A stretch of DNA of 64,000 nt from Heliopora coerulea. Its lineage: Eukaryota; Cnidaria; Anthozoa; Scleralcyonacea; Helioporidae. Position numbers and translations under genes: made by a program. The stretch is from the NCBI GenBank assembly GCA_030142905.1, contig JASJOG010000002.1, forward strand, positions 552,501 to 616,500, in the 5' to 3' direction. Of the stretch, positions 22,101 to 34,800 are shown piece after piece. Every line of letters begins with the position of its first letter. Position 1 is the stretch's first letter. Below the pieces are notes generated by a model. That model searched no databases. It worked only from the letters and a program-made list of their open reading frames with translations, and was not told where the DNA came from.

Positions 22101-25100
22101 GCAGTTAAGCCACCATTAGAGGGGAAAGCATGTCATTATGCTGAATAAAATTGTCAGGCATTAGCCAGAATAAAATTCCAAAGTGCACCCTTGCCTGACA
22201 AAAGCAATCTAATCCACATGTCAAAATAAACAAGCAAACAGTCGACAACTTAATATGTAGAAATCTGCTGTATGTTCAAGGTTGTAAAAGTCTAAATTCC
22301 TTTCCTTTTTTGTATAATCTTATAGAATTTAGTGTTAATGAAAAGAATCGAGTAATGATGGATAATTCTGTTTTTGTCCCATCCACAACATCAAAAACAG
22401 CTGGTCCCAGTTGTTTGCATGGAATTAGAGTTAAGCTAAAATTAAAACCTAAGCCAATGCTTTATTTCTTTGAATTGTGATGGCTTAAATTCACACTTAA
22501 AATTTAGAAAACAACCCTTTATGGCTATAAGCAAGCCTGGATATTAGCATCCAGTCATGGACATTGTCTGGCACAAATTTGTCATTTATAGAGTTTTGAC
22601 AGTCACAAATTTGACTATGTCTGTCACTTTGTCCGGAACGGTTTTTGGTAACATTGATTTCCAGTTTCATTACAAAACCAATTATTATTTGTTTTTAATC
22701 AATCACTCTCTTCATTTGTATATTAAATTAGTGAATGTGCATGGGTTGCTGCGAGTAGTTTTGCGTGTTACCTGCGAGATTGTGTGCGGGTGAATATAAA
22801 ATGGTGAAGTGTGACTGTCTTGGATATTGATTGTTTGTGATCATGCTAGCATTAAATTATATACAACATATTGAAGAAAGTAACTTCATTTTTTTTATGT
22901 CTGCTGACATAAATAGTGTTAGCAATGATAGCCATATTGATCAAGACTTGACCACTGACAATGACTTACATGAGAAACATTTGTGATTTGGATGATAGTG
23001 ATTCTAGTTTTGCAGGTTTCCTTCCTGGAGATTTACTGTGACTTTGAGGATTTAAATTGATCAAAGAGACATATGATGGTTCAAGAATAGATTAATTGTT
23101 GATGATGATGATCTTTTTGTAGTCGTATACTACATGTATAAATCTATATGTATAATACTTTTAAATAAAATTGTGTGCAGTGCACATATCATTCATACTT
23201 TTAAGTTTTAATATCCCATACCAATGCTTGTATACAATAACAATTATTAATATACGGTGAATGTACGAATATCAATCAAATTATAGTCTTGTTAAGTGAC
23301 AGGTACATTTTGTTTTGTGACAGGCACAATCTGATTGATGCTGGTCATCTTGACAGCCAGAGCAAAAAAAAATATATCCAGGCTTGTCCTCTTTATATTC
23401 TAGCCATTCTCAATCCCAATTGTTGTTGTTGTCACCCTTGAGTTCTGTCAATACATTCTTTAGAGTAGTTATCAGCTTTGCTCTCAGTTCACAAGCTGTT
23501 TACACCTAAATTGACTGTACTAGCAGTGGCTGTTTGATCAAAAGAATTAGTGGTATTAGTTGGTTCATTAGTTGGTACACTGCAGAGTTTGAACTAATTA
23601 TTGAAAAATAGTTTGTGATTTTTCAGGGATTTATAGGTCTATTATGAACATTATACTACCATCATAATAACAACAATAATAAACTTCATTAAATTTAAGC
23701 AAACATCTAATGTTACATCTAAGTTATTCCTCACCCACAAAAAATTGAGCAGAAAGTCTCATTATATGCTTCCAAAACTTCTAGTTAGCAACAGATGTTT
23801 TGGAAGTATTAGGCAGGATTGCAGCAAGGAAATAATAAGGAAGGATTTCCTTACATGATCCAATTTAGCAGTGGTAAGAGGTAATGAGCAGAATTTCAAA
23901 TAAATCAAGGACAATTTCATAGTTGCATGAAATATTATGTTCATTAAAGCCTTTTTGCAAACATTGAATTCAAATCAAATTCAAATAATTTTGCTGCTTT
24001 GTTAGAGTATCTATACTTGTTTCTTTTGGCATGTTTATGGGCTAGAATACATGTAATTGCTCGAAAAAAACTTTGCATAGCGGACAAATTTGAGGGCATC
24101 AACAATAATTCTGCAAAGAAATATGACAAATTCCCATTATGAATATGTTCAGTAAACAATCACATCTTGCTTGCAAAATATACCAGTGCTCACAAAAAGA
24201 TATCCTTGTAGCTAGTGAGACATGTGCATGCTTTCCTGAAATACCCACTGGGGCCAAATCTTGGCCCCAATGGGTATTTCAAGTGGTCTTGGGATTTTAA
24301 GTCCAATTTCATTTTATCAATGGCCATTTTTTCCTTATCAGAGGCCATGACCATGATGGCCACAATAAAATTTGAACCTTGAAATTTGGGCAAGGTTTGC
24401 CTAAAACCTATGGCTAATTTTGTCATTCACCAGCCCAAACTGATATCTTTGCATGCCATGTGTCCATGGTTGCCTCCCTACCATTTTAGTTTTCTTTATA
24501 AATTATTTCCACTTCTTCTGACACTTTTTCCACTTGATTTTACACCACATTTTCTCCAGATGTCACGATTCACAAACAATCAAACTATAGGTACAAGTGT
24601 TGCATTTTTTGACAGAAATGGTAGGGCTTTGCCCTACAACTTTAAAAGTTGGGTGGGCTCAAGTCCCCCTAGCTCCTCCTATGTCTCCACTCCTGGTTGT
24701 ACTTGTGAAACAAACAATTCACGTTTCATGTGAATCAATTTAAAAGCATCTGCAGTGCTTTAGATAACTGCAGGAGCTTTTATAACTCGGGGACTCTAAT
24801 GGAACATAATTAGAAGAGGAAAATGACCTCTTAAAAATCTTGCATACTTTGCCACTTGCAGGTTACAAGCTACCTGGACAGAGAGATCAAGGAGATGGGG
24901 AACACTCAGGGGGTTTCCTTGGAAGCTGGCTACTGCCAATGCTCTGGTGGCTGCTGTGAGTCACTGAGTCACTGGCTGCATTTCCATATTCATTGTTTTG
25001 GTTAATAAAAATTTAATATTCATCACTGAGTTAACTACAAGTAAATTTAATGTCCAGAATGGTGGAAATTGCATTTCTAAGCATCTAAATTTCAAAATTT

Positions 25101-25768
25101 TCTTGGGGTATGCCACCAGACCCCTCTTGGAGAAAGTGACCTTACAGCTTCCTTGATTGATACAGCCACCTAATTTAGAATGGGCAGATGCCTACTGTAC
25201 TCCTAACCTTAGTGATAGCCCTGAATAATGCTACTGAAAATTTTTGAAACTTTCAATCAACACTATTAGGGTCCAGTCTGACTTGCATCTTCTTATGACA
25301 ATGGTCTCTTTAACACTGTTCATGGTAAATAACTAATTACTTCAAGATAAATGTACTTCCCTTCTTTGGATTTATATACAGTACATGTACTTACATTATA
25401 AACTAGCAAGAAACTGTGAGACTTACTGCACCTGTTGAACAGCCAGTGTACTGTCCATTTCTTCAAATGGCTCATCAGGCCAGCTGTACATCGCCTAAAG
25501 AAAGTTTAGTCAAACAAAAAGATACTTACGCTGACAGTATTACAAAACGTGTCATATCAAATAACTTAAGGTTACCTTTGCATTGTCGAGTGAAAAGAAA
25601 GAAATGTATTTTAGAAGATGAAATCATTTTTAGACGTTGAAGTATATGCCGACTTTACAAGAATCACTAAAAATTAAAACTCTTACACAGTTATCAAAAT
25701 ACCTCGGCTTTTGTTCCAGGTCTGTTCCTACGAATAATTGGAGCACTCAAATGTGCAGCCGTCGCCAT
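16187..25768 (-). CDS. MOB4: MOB kinase activator-like 4 (phocein), complete
   Basis: Eight coding exons on the minus strand, in transcript order: 25703-25768, 25432-25494, 21803-21903, 20300-20342, 19385-19471, 16851-16930, 16573-16684 and 16187-16306 (TGA at 16187-16189). All junctions are GT-AG and the phases agree, giving 223 aa, close to the roughly 225 aa of animal MOB4. Diagnostic stretches are [42 protein letters not shown] and [18 protein letters not shown]. The Mob zinc ligands are present as C94, C99, H171 and H176. MOB4 is a non-catalytic core subunit of the STRIPAK phosphatase-kinase complex, in the cytoplasm and at membranes and dendrites. No stop or frameshift. Its start codon is 99 bp from the divergent SUGCT start. 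Confidence 0.95.
17220..17263. repeat. (TTTA)n/(TTTG)n microsatellite
   Basis: A TTTA run passing into TTTG units. Confidence 0.9.
17429..18370 (-). pseudogene. LINE reverse-transcriptase C-terminal remnant
   Basis: Two minus-strand pieces have the typical end of LINE reverse transcriptases. One piece at about 18240-18340 reads [19 protein letters not shown]. The other, at 17429-17659, reads [16 protein letters not shown] and ends in a stop. About 300 bp of unrelated or decayed sequence separates them, and stops interrupt the first. It is a dead fragment lying in sense with MOB4 inside its intron. Confidence 0.7.
19991..20068 (+). repeat. tRNA-like (SINE head) sequence
   Basis: Resembles a tRNA body: an A-box-like GATAGTTCAACTGG, an anticodon-arm-like GGTCTGGAAACCCG and a B-box-like AGTTCAACACC. 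The stems do not close well, so a SINE-type relic is more likely than a functional tRNA. It lies in a MOB4 intron. Confidence 0.4.
20343..25431. other. Large MOB4 introns (20343-21802 and 21904-25431)
   Basis: Non-coding apart from the MOB4 exon at 21803-21903. The second intron contains a strong short hairpin at 24236-24283. AAGCCTGGATAT occurs near 22532 and, inverted, near 23390, possibly the ends of an old element. No other exon or RNA gene recognised. Confidence 0.55.
24236..24283. repeat. Near-perfect hairpin palindrome
   Basis: Arms of about 21 bp (GAAATACCCACTGGGGCCAA and its complement with one mismatch) around a 3-base loop, inside a MOB4 intron. Confidence 0.75.
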
Positions 25769-25867
25769 CTTGAGCAAGCAACACTTGCGTATACCGAGGG
25801 AGGGGAGAGACAGTTGGGAAAATTTGAAAGAAAGGCGAGTGCAATTATTACTATTTTGATCGAAAAT
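25769..25867. promoter_or_regulatory. Bidirectional MOB4/SUGCT promoter region
   Basis: Only 99 bp separate the MOB4 ATG (25766-25768, minus) from the SUGCT ATG (25868-25870, plus). The segment has a purine-rich stretch (GAGGGAGGGGAGAGA) and no TATA box, so both 5' untranslated regions and the core promoter must share or overlap this space unless upstream non-coding exons exist. Confidence 0.7.
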
Positions 25868-28800
25868 ATGCTAAGATTACGTGCAAAATTAGCAGTGTTT
25901 CCTGGATTGCAGTCGAAAAATGCTCTTTTATTCAAAAAAGTGTTTGCATCCACGATCGATAATATAGGTACTGTATGATTTTTACAATAATGATAATCTT
26001 TTTCGGAGTTCTTTATTCTTTATATCTTTACCAGTAACATTAATTGCTATGATTGGTTAGTTTGGATGATTTTAGTGGTTGGTCACTAAACATGATTTTA
26101 GTGGCTAGTAACTAAAGCATGCTTGAGTCCAGATGTGTCAACCAAGGTCTTTGGCAGTCGGTGCTTGTGCATTGTACATTGTGCATTGTGCATTGTGCAT
26201 ATTAACTACCGTTCACAAATGGGAATTTATGGTATTCATATTCCGCAGTTCACTGAGTAGTCTTAGGTACAGTACATGAATGGACCTTGAACAAGATATG
26301 GGACTGGATGGAGATCAACCCATCCCCACCCCCCCTACTAAAACTACAACCCAACTTGTATATTAGTTGTTCTTGTTCATGTATGATGACTCTGAAAAAA
26401 ATTAGAACCTGGGTTCAGACACACCCATTCAATACTTTCTTCTTGCAACCTGCAACTGCTGTATATATTAGTTTGGCCTTACAGCCTGTTAGGAAAGTAA
26501 GCCTTTAAATATTTTTTATAGAATCCATGTGTTACAGTTGATTAGGAAATTTAAATCAAAAAGCCAAATGAAAAAGAAAAATCTAGATATCAGAAGCTAA
26601 AAATGCTCAAAAATATTTATTTTCTGTTTATTATTGTTCTTATTCACAGACTTAAACTATAGTTTTCTTCCCAAGACTAAACTTAAGGTTACAACAATTA
26701 CAACCATTGTGTAATACTTGTCTTGAAATTCTACCAACTATCACAGCATGTGGTGACAGTAATAAATAATCATGTAGATAACTGTAACTCATGGACAGTG
26801 TGAAAACTGCTCAGTTGGCTTTGGGTGGCTGTACTCTTAAAAATACATGGGGTTCCAGGTGAGGTAGATTGATGGTGGAAATCAAAGATTTTCATTCTTG
26901 TAGGCATGGAAGATTCCTTTATTATGTGTTTGAGGGACACTCTCTTGATATGTATAAATGTAACACGGTCCCACTACTTCCTGAATATGAATATATGCCT
27001 GTATATTGTACAATTAATATTAGTCAATTGTGGGAAAAATTTTTAAAAATCAAGAGCTATGAAAGAATGGTAAACTTATTGGATAAAGATATAGTGGGAA
27101 AAGTTTGTGTTTCAATGCAAACTTTTAACTTTTTAATATGTAGATGTACAGAACTATCATCATAGCAGTTATTAATTATGTAATTCATTCAGTTGGATTA
27201 TAATTAAAGAATTAGTTTTGGGTTCAAATGCCAACAGAGGTGAAGGTTTAGTTTGCTTCTCTTTGTGATCTAGAAAATCAGAGTCAGTGATCTACACCAG
27301 GTGGCAGGTGCATCTGATAATTAATAATTCCATTGACCATTATATTATTTGAGACTCAACACTTCATGTGTCATCACTAAGGAACCAGAACCAGTCCTAT
27401 AGGTAAACCTACATGTACCTGTCATCATACAAATGTCATTCCCATGGTCTGCTGTCATCGTTCAGGCCCTATAACTTGGTATTCTTGATATTCCACTTGG
27501 TACAGTGAGTGTTTCCTTCATTATTAACCCAAGCACATGTGGTTATGTTCCCAATTAACTGCTCTCTTATGTGGAATATAAAATATCATTAAAAAGAAAA
27601 AAGAAAACAAAAAGGAAGAAAGTATTTAGGGTTCTGACCATTTTTTGAAGAAGTAAGAAGATAATTGCAGTTTTAAAAACCTTTTATCATTACTGATTAA
27701 ATCATTTCAGTGCTCGACCTTAGCAATAGCTCACTATAGTCCAGAACTAGTAAAAATTGGGTTTGGGCTACTGAAATTTAAGAACTACTAGTCACCAGGC
27801 TAGTCCTATTAGGAGAGGTTTTGGAGAGGTAAGTAAAGAAATAAACAGATTGCTGTGATTACTAGTAGAAGTATGTATATATCCATTTGACAAATGAACT
27901 GTTACCCTATCTGTCTTGACCTGACTTATACTTTCAACTCCTCACTAAATATTTTCATTTTCTGTAATTGTTCATTGACATTCAACAGGCTAAAGACCAA
28001 GGTCCATAGTTCAGGAATTGGCTACTAGTTGATGCCTCTTAGCTAGTAAATTTTAAGCCTTACTAACCCAGTGACTTGTTACCAAAAAAGTTAAGGTTGA
28101 GCACTGCATTTGATTAAACTGGTTAAATTGATTAATCATTTTTGTAGTATAATTTATACTGTCTGGTACAATTTATTATACCTTACTACATTGTCAAAAA
28201 ACAATAAAATTCTGCTTAGATAGTATTGAACTATTTGTAAAAAGCCAAAAGGTTTAGATTGTAGCTGAAGGGGTGTGTGGGGCACAGCACCTCCAAGAAT
28301 AATTCATTTGGGCACTTGATGTCTCAACCTGCAGACCAAGGAGCATTAAATAACAAGTGGACAAGAAAATGAAAATTACTGACAAAAGTTCAAAAACAAA
28401 CCAGGTTTTAGCTTTTATTTTATTTTACTTTATGTTATTTTGTTTTATTTTGTTTTATTTTATTTTTTCAACTCAACAGTAAGAGATATTCACAAATATG
28501 GCCACTTTCAGATTGCTGAAAATGGATATCTAAAGATTTCAAATCTTCAAGTATTCTTGGCAGGTGGATGTCCCTATTAAACACAGTAGCAATTTTGCCT
28601 CATCAGGTAAAATGACTTAGCAAAATTATATAATTTTTAGTCAATGAGGCAAATACGTGAGGTACATCTAAAGATTAGAAATCTTTAGATAGCAATCTTC
28701 AGCACTCTGAAAGTAGCCATATTTGTGTATCTCTCTTACTGATGTAAAGTTGAAAAAATAAAGTAAGATAAAATAAAAAAATAAAACAAAACAAAGCCAA

Positions 28801-31800
28801 AATAAAGTGAAATAAAATAGAATAAAATGAAATACGTAAGATGAAATAAAATAAATTTAAAAAACCTAAAACCTGGCTTTGTTTTTGGGATATTGGTTTT
28901 GTGCATACTCCAGGTGGTTTTGTATTGATAAAACAGAGAAATCTGAGGGTCCACACAATCTTGACAGTCCACAAAATTTCAGACATGCGTTATTTCTCAC
29001 ACACACACAAATTCTTACCACTGATCAAGACTTGGTGACGTCCGTGCAGGAAACTGAAATACAGGTACTACCGACATTGAAAATAGAAACTCATCTCGTT
29101 TCAAGAGGAGTTGCTTTGTCGGAGAGTCAAGCCTGAAGAACCCTCGCTGAAAACGTTAAGATTTTAATTTTGCCAGTTTTTCCTTCCTTTTGTTTTTTCT
29201 ATTGAGTCACATCTCTTGATATTTTAAAATCACAAATTATCTTTAAAGACGTTGACATTCTTAATTTTATGAGAGACGATGAAAACGTTTGTTTTTCATT
29301 TCATCAGGTGAAAATGATGCTGCTGTTCACGAAAAGTCACGGCAACTTTCAGGAGTTCGAATCTTGGACATGACCAGGCAAGTAAAATCTATCTTTTTTA
29401 AACTGAACGCTAAAAGATGTGTCAAATGTATAATTAATAGAAAATCTTCAGCCAGTGTTATACTGTGCAATTTTTCTTGCAAGTCGTATGTCGCGAAAAG
29501 GCTCTTGCAAGTTGCAAGAAAAATTACTTTGAAATCTACTGTAACATGCTTTCTACAACTAGTTTTTCAAAACTGCAAGTTTCAAACTTTAAAATGGATC
29601 TACAGCAAACTTCAACAAGTTACAAGACCATTATAGCGTGTATGGCAGCCCTTTACGCGATTGCGGCAATTTTTTAAGACACGAGGTACATGAATAATTA
29701 TTGCGCCACGTGACAAGGCCTTAAAAACGTACTTTATAAATTTTATAGGAGTTTTCAAAATTGGTCTTACTTCCATGTGGTATACATGTAAGGCCGCAGC
29801 CAGTAGATTTCCTTTAAAAGGCGATACATTGTTATTCAGGACGATTTTTAATGAAAATATTGCTACGAAAAAATTTCTGAAAATTTCGGGTTGCATCGCA
29901 TTAAGAGCTAGGGAAAATTCACTGGGCGCTTAAATTCAATTGAATCAAGAGTCTTTAATACTTAAAGAAAGCCTTTTCTAAACGAAAACCGCGTATAAAA
30001 CTTCTTCCAAATAAGGTGATTGAATGGAAGGAAATTTTATATCGAACATACAGAAATTTAAGCTGGTGGGAAATATCATTGTGATGACTAGCAGCACTTG
30101 CGAACTTTAGATGTGATTATCCGAGTTGAAAGCTAAAACTTCCCACATAATTATACAGATACATAATTCTTAAAGCAATTTAGTTGCGTTACAATGCGAA
30201 GGTAAATAGATTGGCCAGCTGAGAAAGTTTTCACTGACAGTAAAACTCTCTAAACCGTCCTAAAACCCTCACAAAAATATAAAGTCGAAACTTTTTAGGA
30301 TAGAAAACTGTGAACTGTGTAGTTAATTTGGAGAAGCGAGGATCCTTTACTGCCGTATGGCAGTATGTTACTATTTCTTTTTATAAAATAACACGCGTCC
30401 TTCGTACGTTCTGATTGGACGAGCCTCGTTTTCTCTCGAGTACAAAGAAACGCCGACGTCATTTTCACTTTGTATTAGTCCAGAGTCATAGAATGGATGA
30501 TGTAAAGAAAACTCGAGAAGAACTTGGCTATTTTCTAAGACAACTAGAAAATTGCTTTCGTATCTTTATACTGTGACAGAAACATTCATGACGCCATTTT
30601 AACCGAGAAAATACCAGAAAATACTCGAAAATACTCGGCTACCCCTCGTTTTCACTAAGCATTTTTCTGGTTGTAATGACGTCATTCATGTTTCTATCAC
30701 AACACAGAGACATTCAAGGAATTTTCTATTTGTTAACTGATGCATCAATGCCGTACGGAAGAATGCTATTTTTTCGCCGAATGCATGTAAAATTTTGGAT
30801 TTTTATGTAATTGTAGCGACTGTTTCGTGTGGCGACTCGGTTTTCGAAACGTAGTTGACTTTCGCGTGGGAACCCTTAATATATACATAAAAAATCAGTG
30901 CAAGATTCGCACAAAATTCAATCGGGGACTGATTTATTGTGAAACATGGATTTTAGAAGTTGAGTTGAAAGAAGGTGCGAGGGGAGGCATCGTTGCGGGA
31001 TTGTTTTTTCTTTATAATCTCTCAAATCCCACTGCTAAGTTGAAAGGTTTGTCAAATTAGAGGTCGATTACGTGGAGATTACCAGGCCGCACAAAGGGGC
31101 TGAGATTGCATCTCGGCCTTCCGGTAAAATACTGGAAAAACGGAGCTTGCGATCACACGAAGAATTTTAATTCCAGGGTTAAGATTTAGCCCAGGTTGAC
31201 GTACTAGTGATGAAATTTTTAGCTCGGTCAAGCGGACTGAAAAGAGGATTACCACATATAGAAAGATACAAACTCCTAAGACAACAAAGGCTAGCAAGAA
31301 ATATCTGCATGGGCTCACTTCTAATTTCAGTTCCAGCCCGGAATGAGATATCTTATGTAATCTAGGCCTATTTTCAACCTGGTCAGCCGGGATGAGTTTC
31401 CGTTCGTTGTGAAGTTTTCCCATGTAATTAATCCATTACAGTACCCTTCCAAGATTAAAAATCATCTGATTTACAAAATGTTTAGCCTGACTAGGTAAAT
31501 AAACTTACAAGAGAATGATTCCCTATTCTTTAGGGAATTGGTTTCCGCTCACCTTTTGTGCGCTTGAATTCTGTATACCACCAAATACGTGGCACTCATT
31601 CCGACTTGTAAATTCTCCCATGTATTTGGGTTTTTTTCTGCCTGTCTGTCAGTTTTGTTTTTGCTTTCTTGTTATTTTTTTGTCTGTTTGTTTTGTTTGT
31701 CTTTTTTTTTTTTTTCTTTTTTTTTCTTTCGTTTTTTTTTGTTTTTTGTTTGCTCATTAGTTGGTTTGTTTTCGTTACTGTTTTAGAGTGCTTGCAGGTC

Positions 31801-34800
31801 CATATTGCACTATGGTTCTTGGTGATCTTGGTGCTGAAGTAATAAAAGTTGAAAAGCCAGGTTAGGATCTTGTATAAGCTCCTACCTTCTTCTAATTTAA
31901 AATTGGATGATTGCAGTGTAGAATTCAGCCGACGAAAAACAAATTCCTTAAGTGAGTAAAAAATCTAGGGGTTTGTTTTCGTGCACTGAGCTGTCTGATA
32001 AGTGACATATTATCCAACTTTATCAAAACATTAATTGTTCTTAATAGCTGGTATAAATAAATTAATTGATTTGTATAAGATGTTAATTGACTTTATAAAT
32101 ATATTAATTCAATTTAATTGTATAAATAAACGTGAGTTCTAGTCCTACTACAATTTCAACAATGATCAGCCACGACACAAGTACAACCGTTACTAGTGAA
32201 AAGCTACTTGGCGAAAAAATAATCTAAGCAACACAGATCGTGTGCACTGTCCTTGATACTAAAAACTGTTCCTTTGATATAAACAAAACAATGAGAAAAG
32301 ATTTAGTCACATGTAGAACCTATGAACTCCAGAGGACAATTTTTGACAAACTTTTCATATTGTCCTCGGTGTGCACACAATCATATTAGTAGAGTATTCG
32401 TAGGATTAAGACTTTTCAGTCCGAATCCGACTTCGGCTAAAGCTAGACGATTTTACTCGTCAAGGGAAGACGTATCGGAGGAGACGGAGGTAAAAAAGTT
32501 GTCATTTTAAGCAGATTATTAAGGAAACTTCCAACATTTACATGGCATTAAGTAAAATTAATAATATCGTTAGAATATTTTTGAACATTTGCAATTGTTC
32601 CATTCTTCGCTTTGATCTATTAGTCTTTGCTCTGCATTTATATTTCGTGTTTGCCCTGCTGGGAGTTCAGCAGTTTTTCTGAAAATATGAATTCTTCTGC
32701 CAAAGAAGTCGGAGGACAGGCTGGAGTCACTGAGAATCATGTCCACGAACAAGTAAATGATTCTGTAACTAAATAATCGGATATTATCGTATTTTTCCAT
32801 TGAAAAGGAGTTGGTGATGAAACTCGATCTTGGGGCCCACCGTTTGTTGGAAATGAAAGCGTCTACTTTCTCTCCATAAACAGAAATAAAAAGGTCGGTA
32901 GCTTTTAGAGTCGTGCGTCGTAGCGCTTCTAGTGTGAAGTCACTAGTAAATGGATTCGGTGCACCTTTTCCTGCGTCGTACATATGGCAACCTGAATACA
33001 TCGGACAGAACATGGTTTTTATCTCGTGGGATTATTTCTTAACAACTACTTAAGTTAGTGACGATAAATTTTCGCGGTCTTTAGTCCAATCAACTGTGTT
33101 TAAAAACTTGACCATAAGCTAGGTTCACGTATTGATTACTCATTAACCGAGTGTACGTAAGGTCTGTACGGGAAATTATTATATGGCTGCGGTAGCAAGC
33201 GGTCCAAATACGGAAATCCTGCAATGTGATTGGTTCTTAAGCGGTCGGATATTTCTCGTATTGCCAACTCAAGGGGGGATTAAAAAAAGTCTGGTGTATG
33301 TCGAATAAAAATTAAAGATTTTGACAATATATGAAGTGAAAATGTATTAAGAACAATCAGAAAAAAAAAGTAACCATGAAGATTGAAGTTGGTGAAGAAA
33401 TTCTGTATGAAATGAAGACAGAATTGCAAGTTTTTATATTCATCACAGCCATATAGTGAACTACTTATTGACCTCGCTTGTTCGGTCTGTACTAGTGAAA
33501 TGTCGGTCCGATATTTCACTGGTACAGACCGAACACTTGGCCTATAGGTAGTAAGCATTTGTCTGAGGTGCTCGTTCAGACCGAGCGACGAAGGAGCGAG
33601 GTTTATTTGGAAAAAACAAAGGGAAAAGTCTTTTCTGTACCGACCAAACAAATGAGGCTAATTAGGAATTTGTTATATGGGTTTTGGTTCCTTTCTTCGT
33701 CGCTTTTAACGCGCTTTGTCAAACGTACCTGAATTTGGTTTGTTTAACTTTCAATCAGCTCGAAGATTTTCTCGCTAAAACTTGCCAGTCTGTAAAACGT
33801 ACCAGACCAGTTTAGTTTTTGTGTTTTTTCGCATTAGTACATCGCAGAACATATTTTTTGTGACTTTTCTTCGGATGTAAGTAATCTAGAAACTTAGTTA
33901 AGCACAGAACTCTTACACGGCCCGAGAAGTCAGTTAATAAATTTTCTGTAAATGCATTTTTTTACTTGTAGCAGTAAATGGTGTATATTGTTACAGCCTC
34001 AAACAGTGCATTTGACGACTTTGAACTACATTTCATCGTGCTTGCTTTCTTTTCTTCAGCCAACAATAAAGTAGCTTCTACTGATTATTTTGTGGCTTTT
34101 TCGGCACCCAGGTAAACTCTTGTGATTTCTCTACAGCCTGACTGAGTTTTACCATACGACGTCAAAATTTGTTTTTGTATGAGGATCCATTTACACTATA
34201 CGACTGGCCTTTACGATGTAGATTACTTCACCTTTGATTCATTACAACAAGTGAATAAAATTCGGACAAGCGAACCAACCAAGAACTAATTTGTTTCTTA
34301 TACGCGTACTGTGATAAACATTTTTTATAACAGGTAATGGGGCAAACAATCCTTTGAGTTCCTCTCCCCGACAAGTCGTATATAGACAACATAAAAGTTA
34401 GAAAATGTATTTATTTTTACCGATACTTAACAACAAGATACGTATGAACACAACGTAATAAAGATGATATTTGAGAGCAAACAAAAAATTCAGGCTGTAA
34501 AGGTTCGCTTGAGCTATGGCGGGAAAAGTCAGTACGCTTTTCTCACTAGTAGCGAACAATAGTATGGGGCGTCTGGTTGGTGAGACGATTGTACTCACGA
34601 GTGGGAAATATCGTCTGACGAATCAGGATTGAACTTCACCTGTAAGAGACGACTTTTATCTTTGTCCTTGCTGAGGAGTTTGTCATAGGACGCATATAAT
34701 AATGTCCGTTCTGGAGTAAATGTTGTCTCAAAGGCACAATTCCTGCTTTCGATTCACTTACTAAAGTAGCAATACGTCCGCAAGACTCTAATCAGGTAAT

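Noticed and set aside
22532..23390. Transposon delimited by AAGCCTGGATAT inverted ends
   Set aside because: Only about 12 bp match, and there is no clear target duplication.
32570..33013. 147-codon minus-strand open frame
   Set aside because: It is antisense to the SUGCT exon at 32808-32893 and has no domain.
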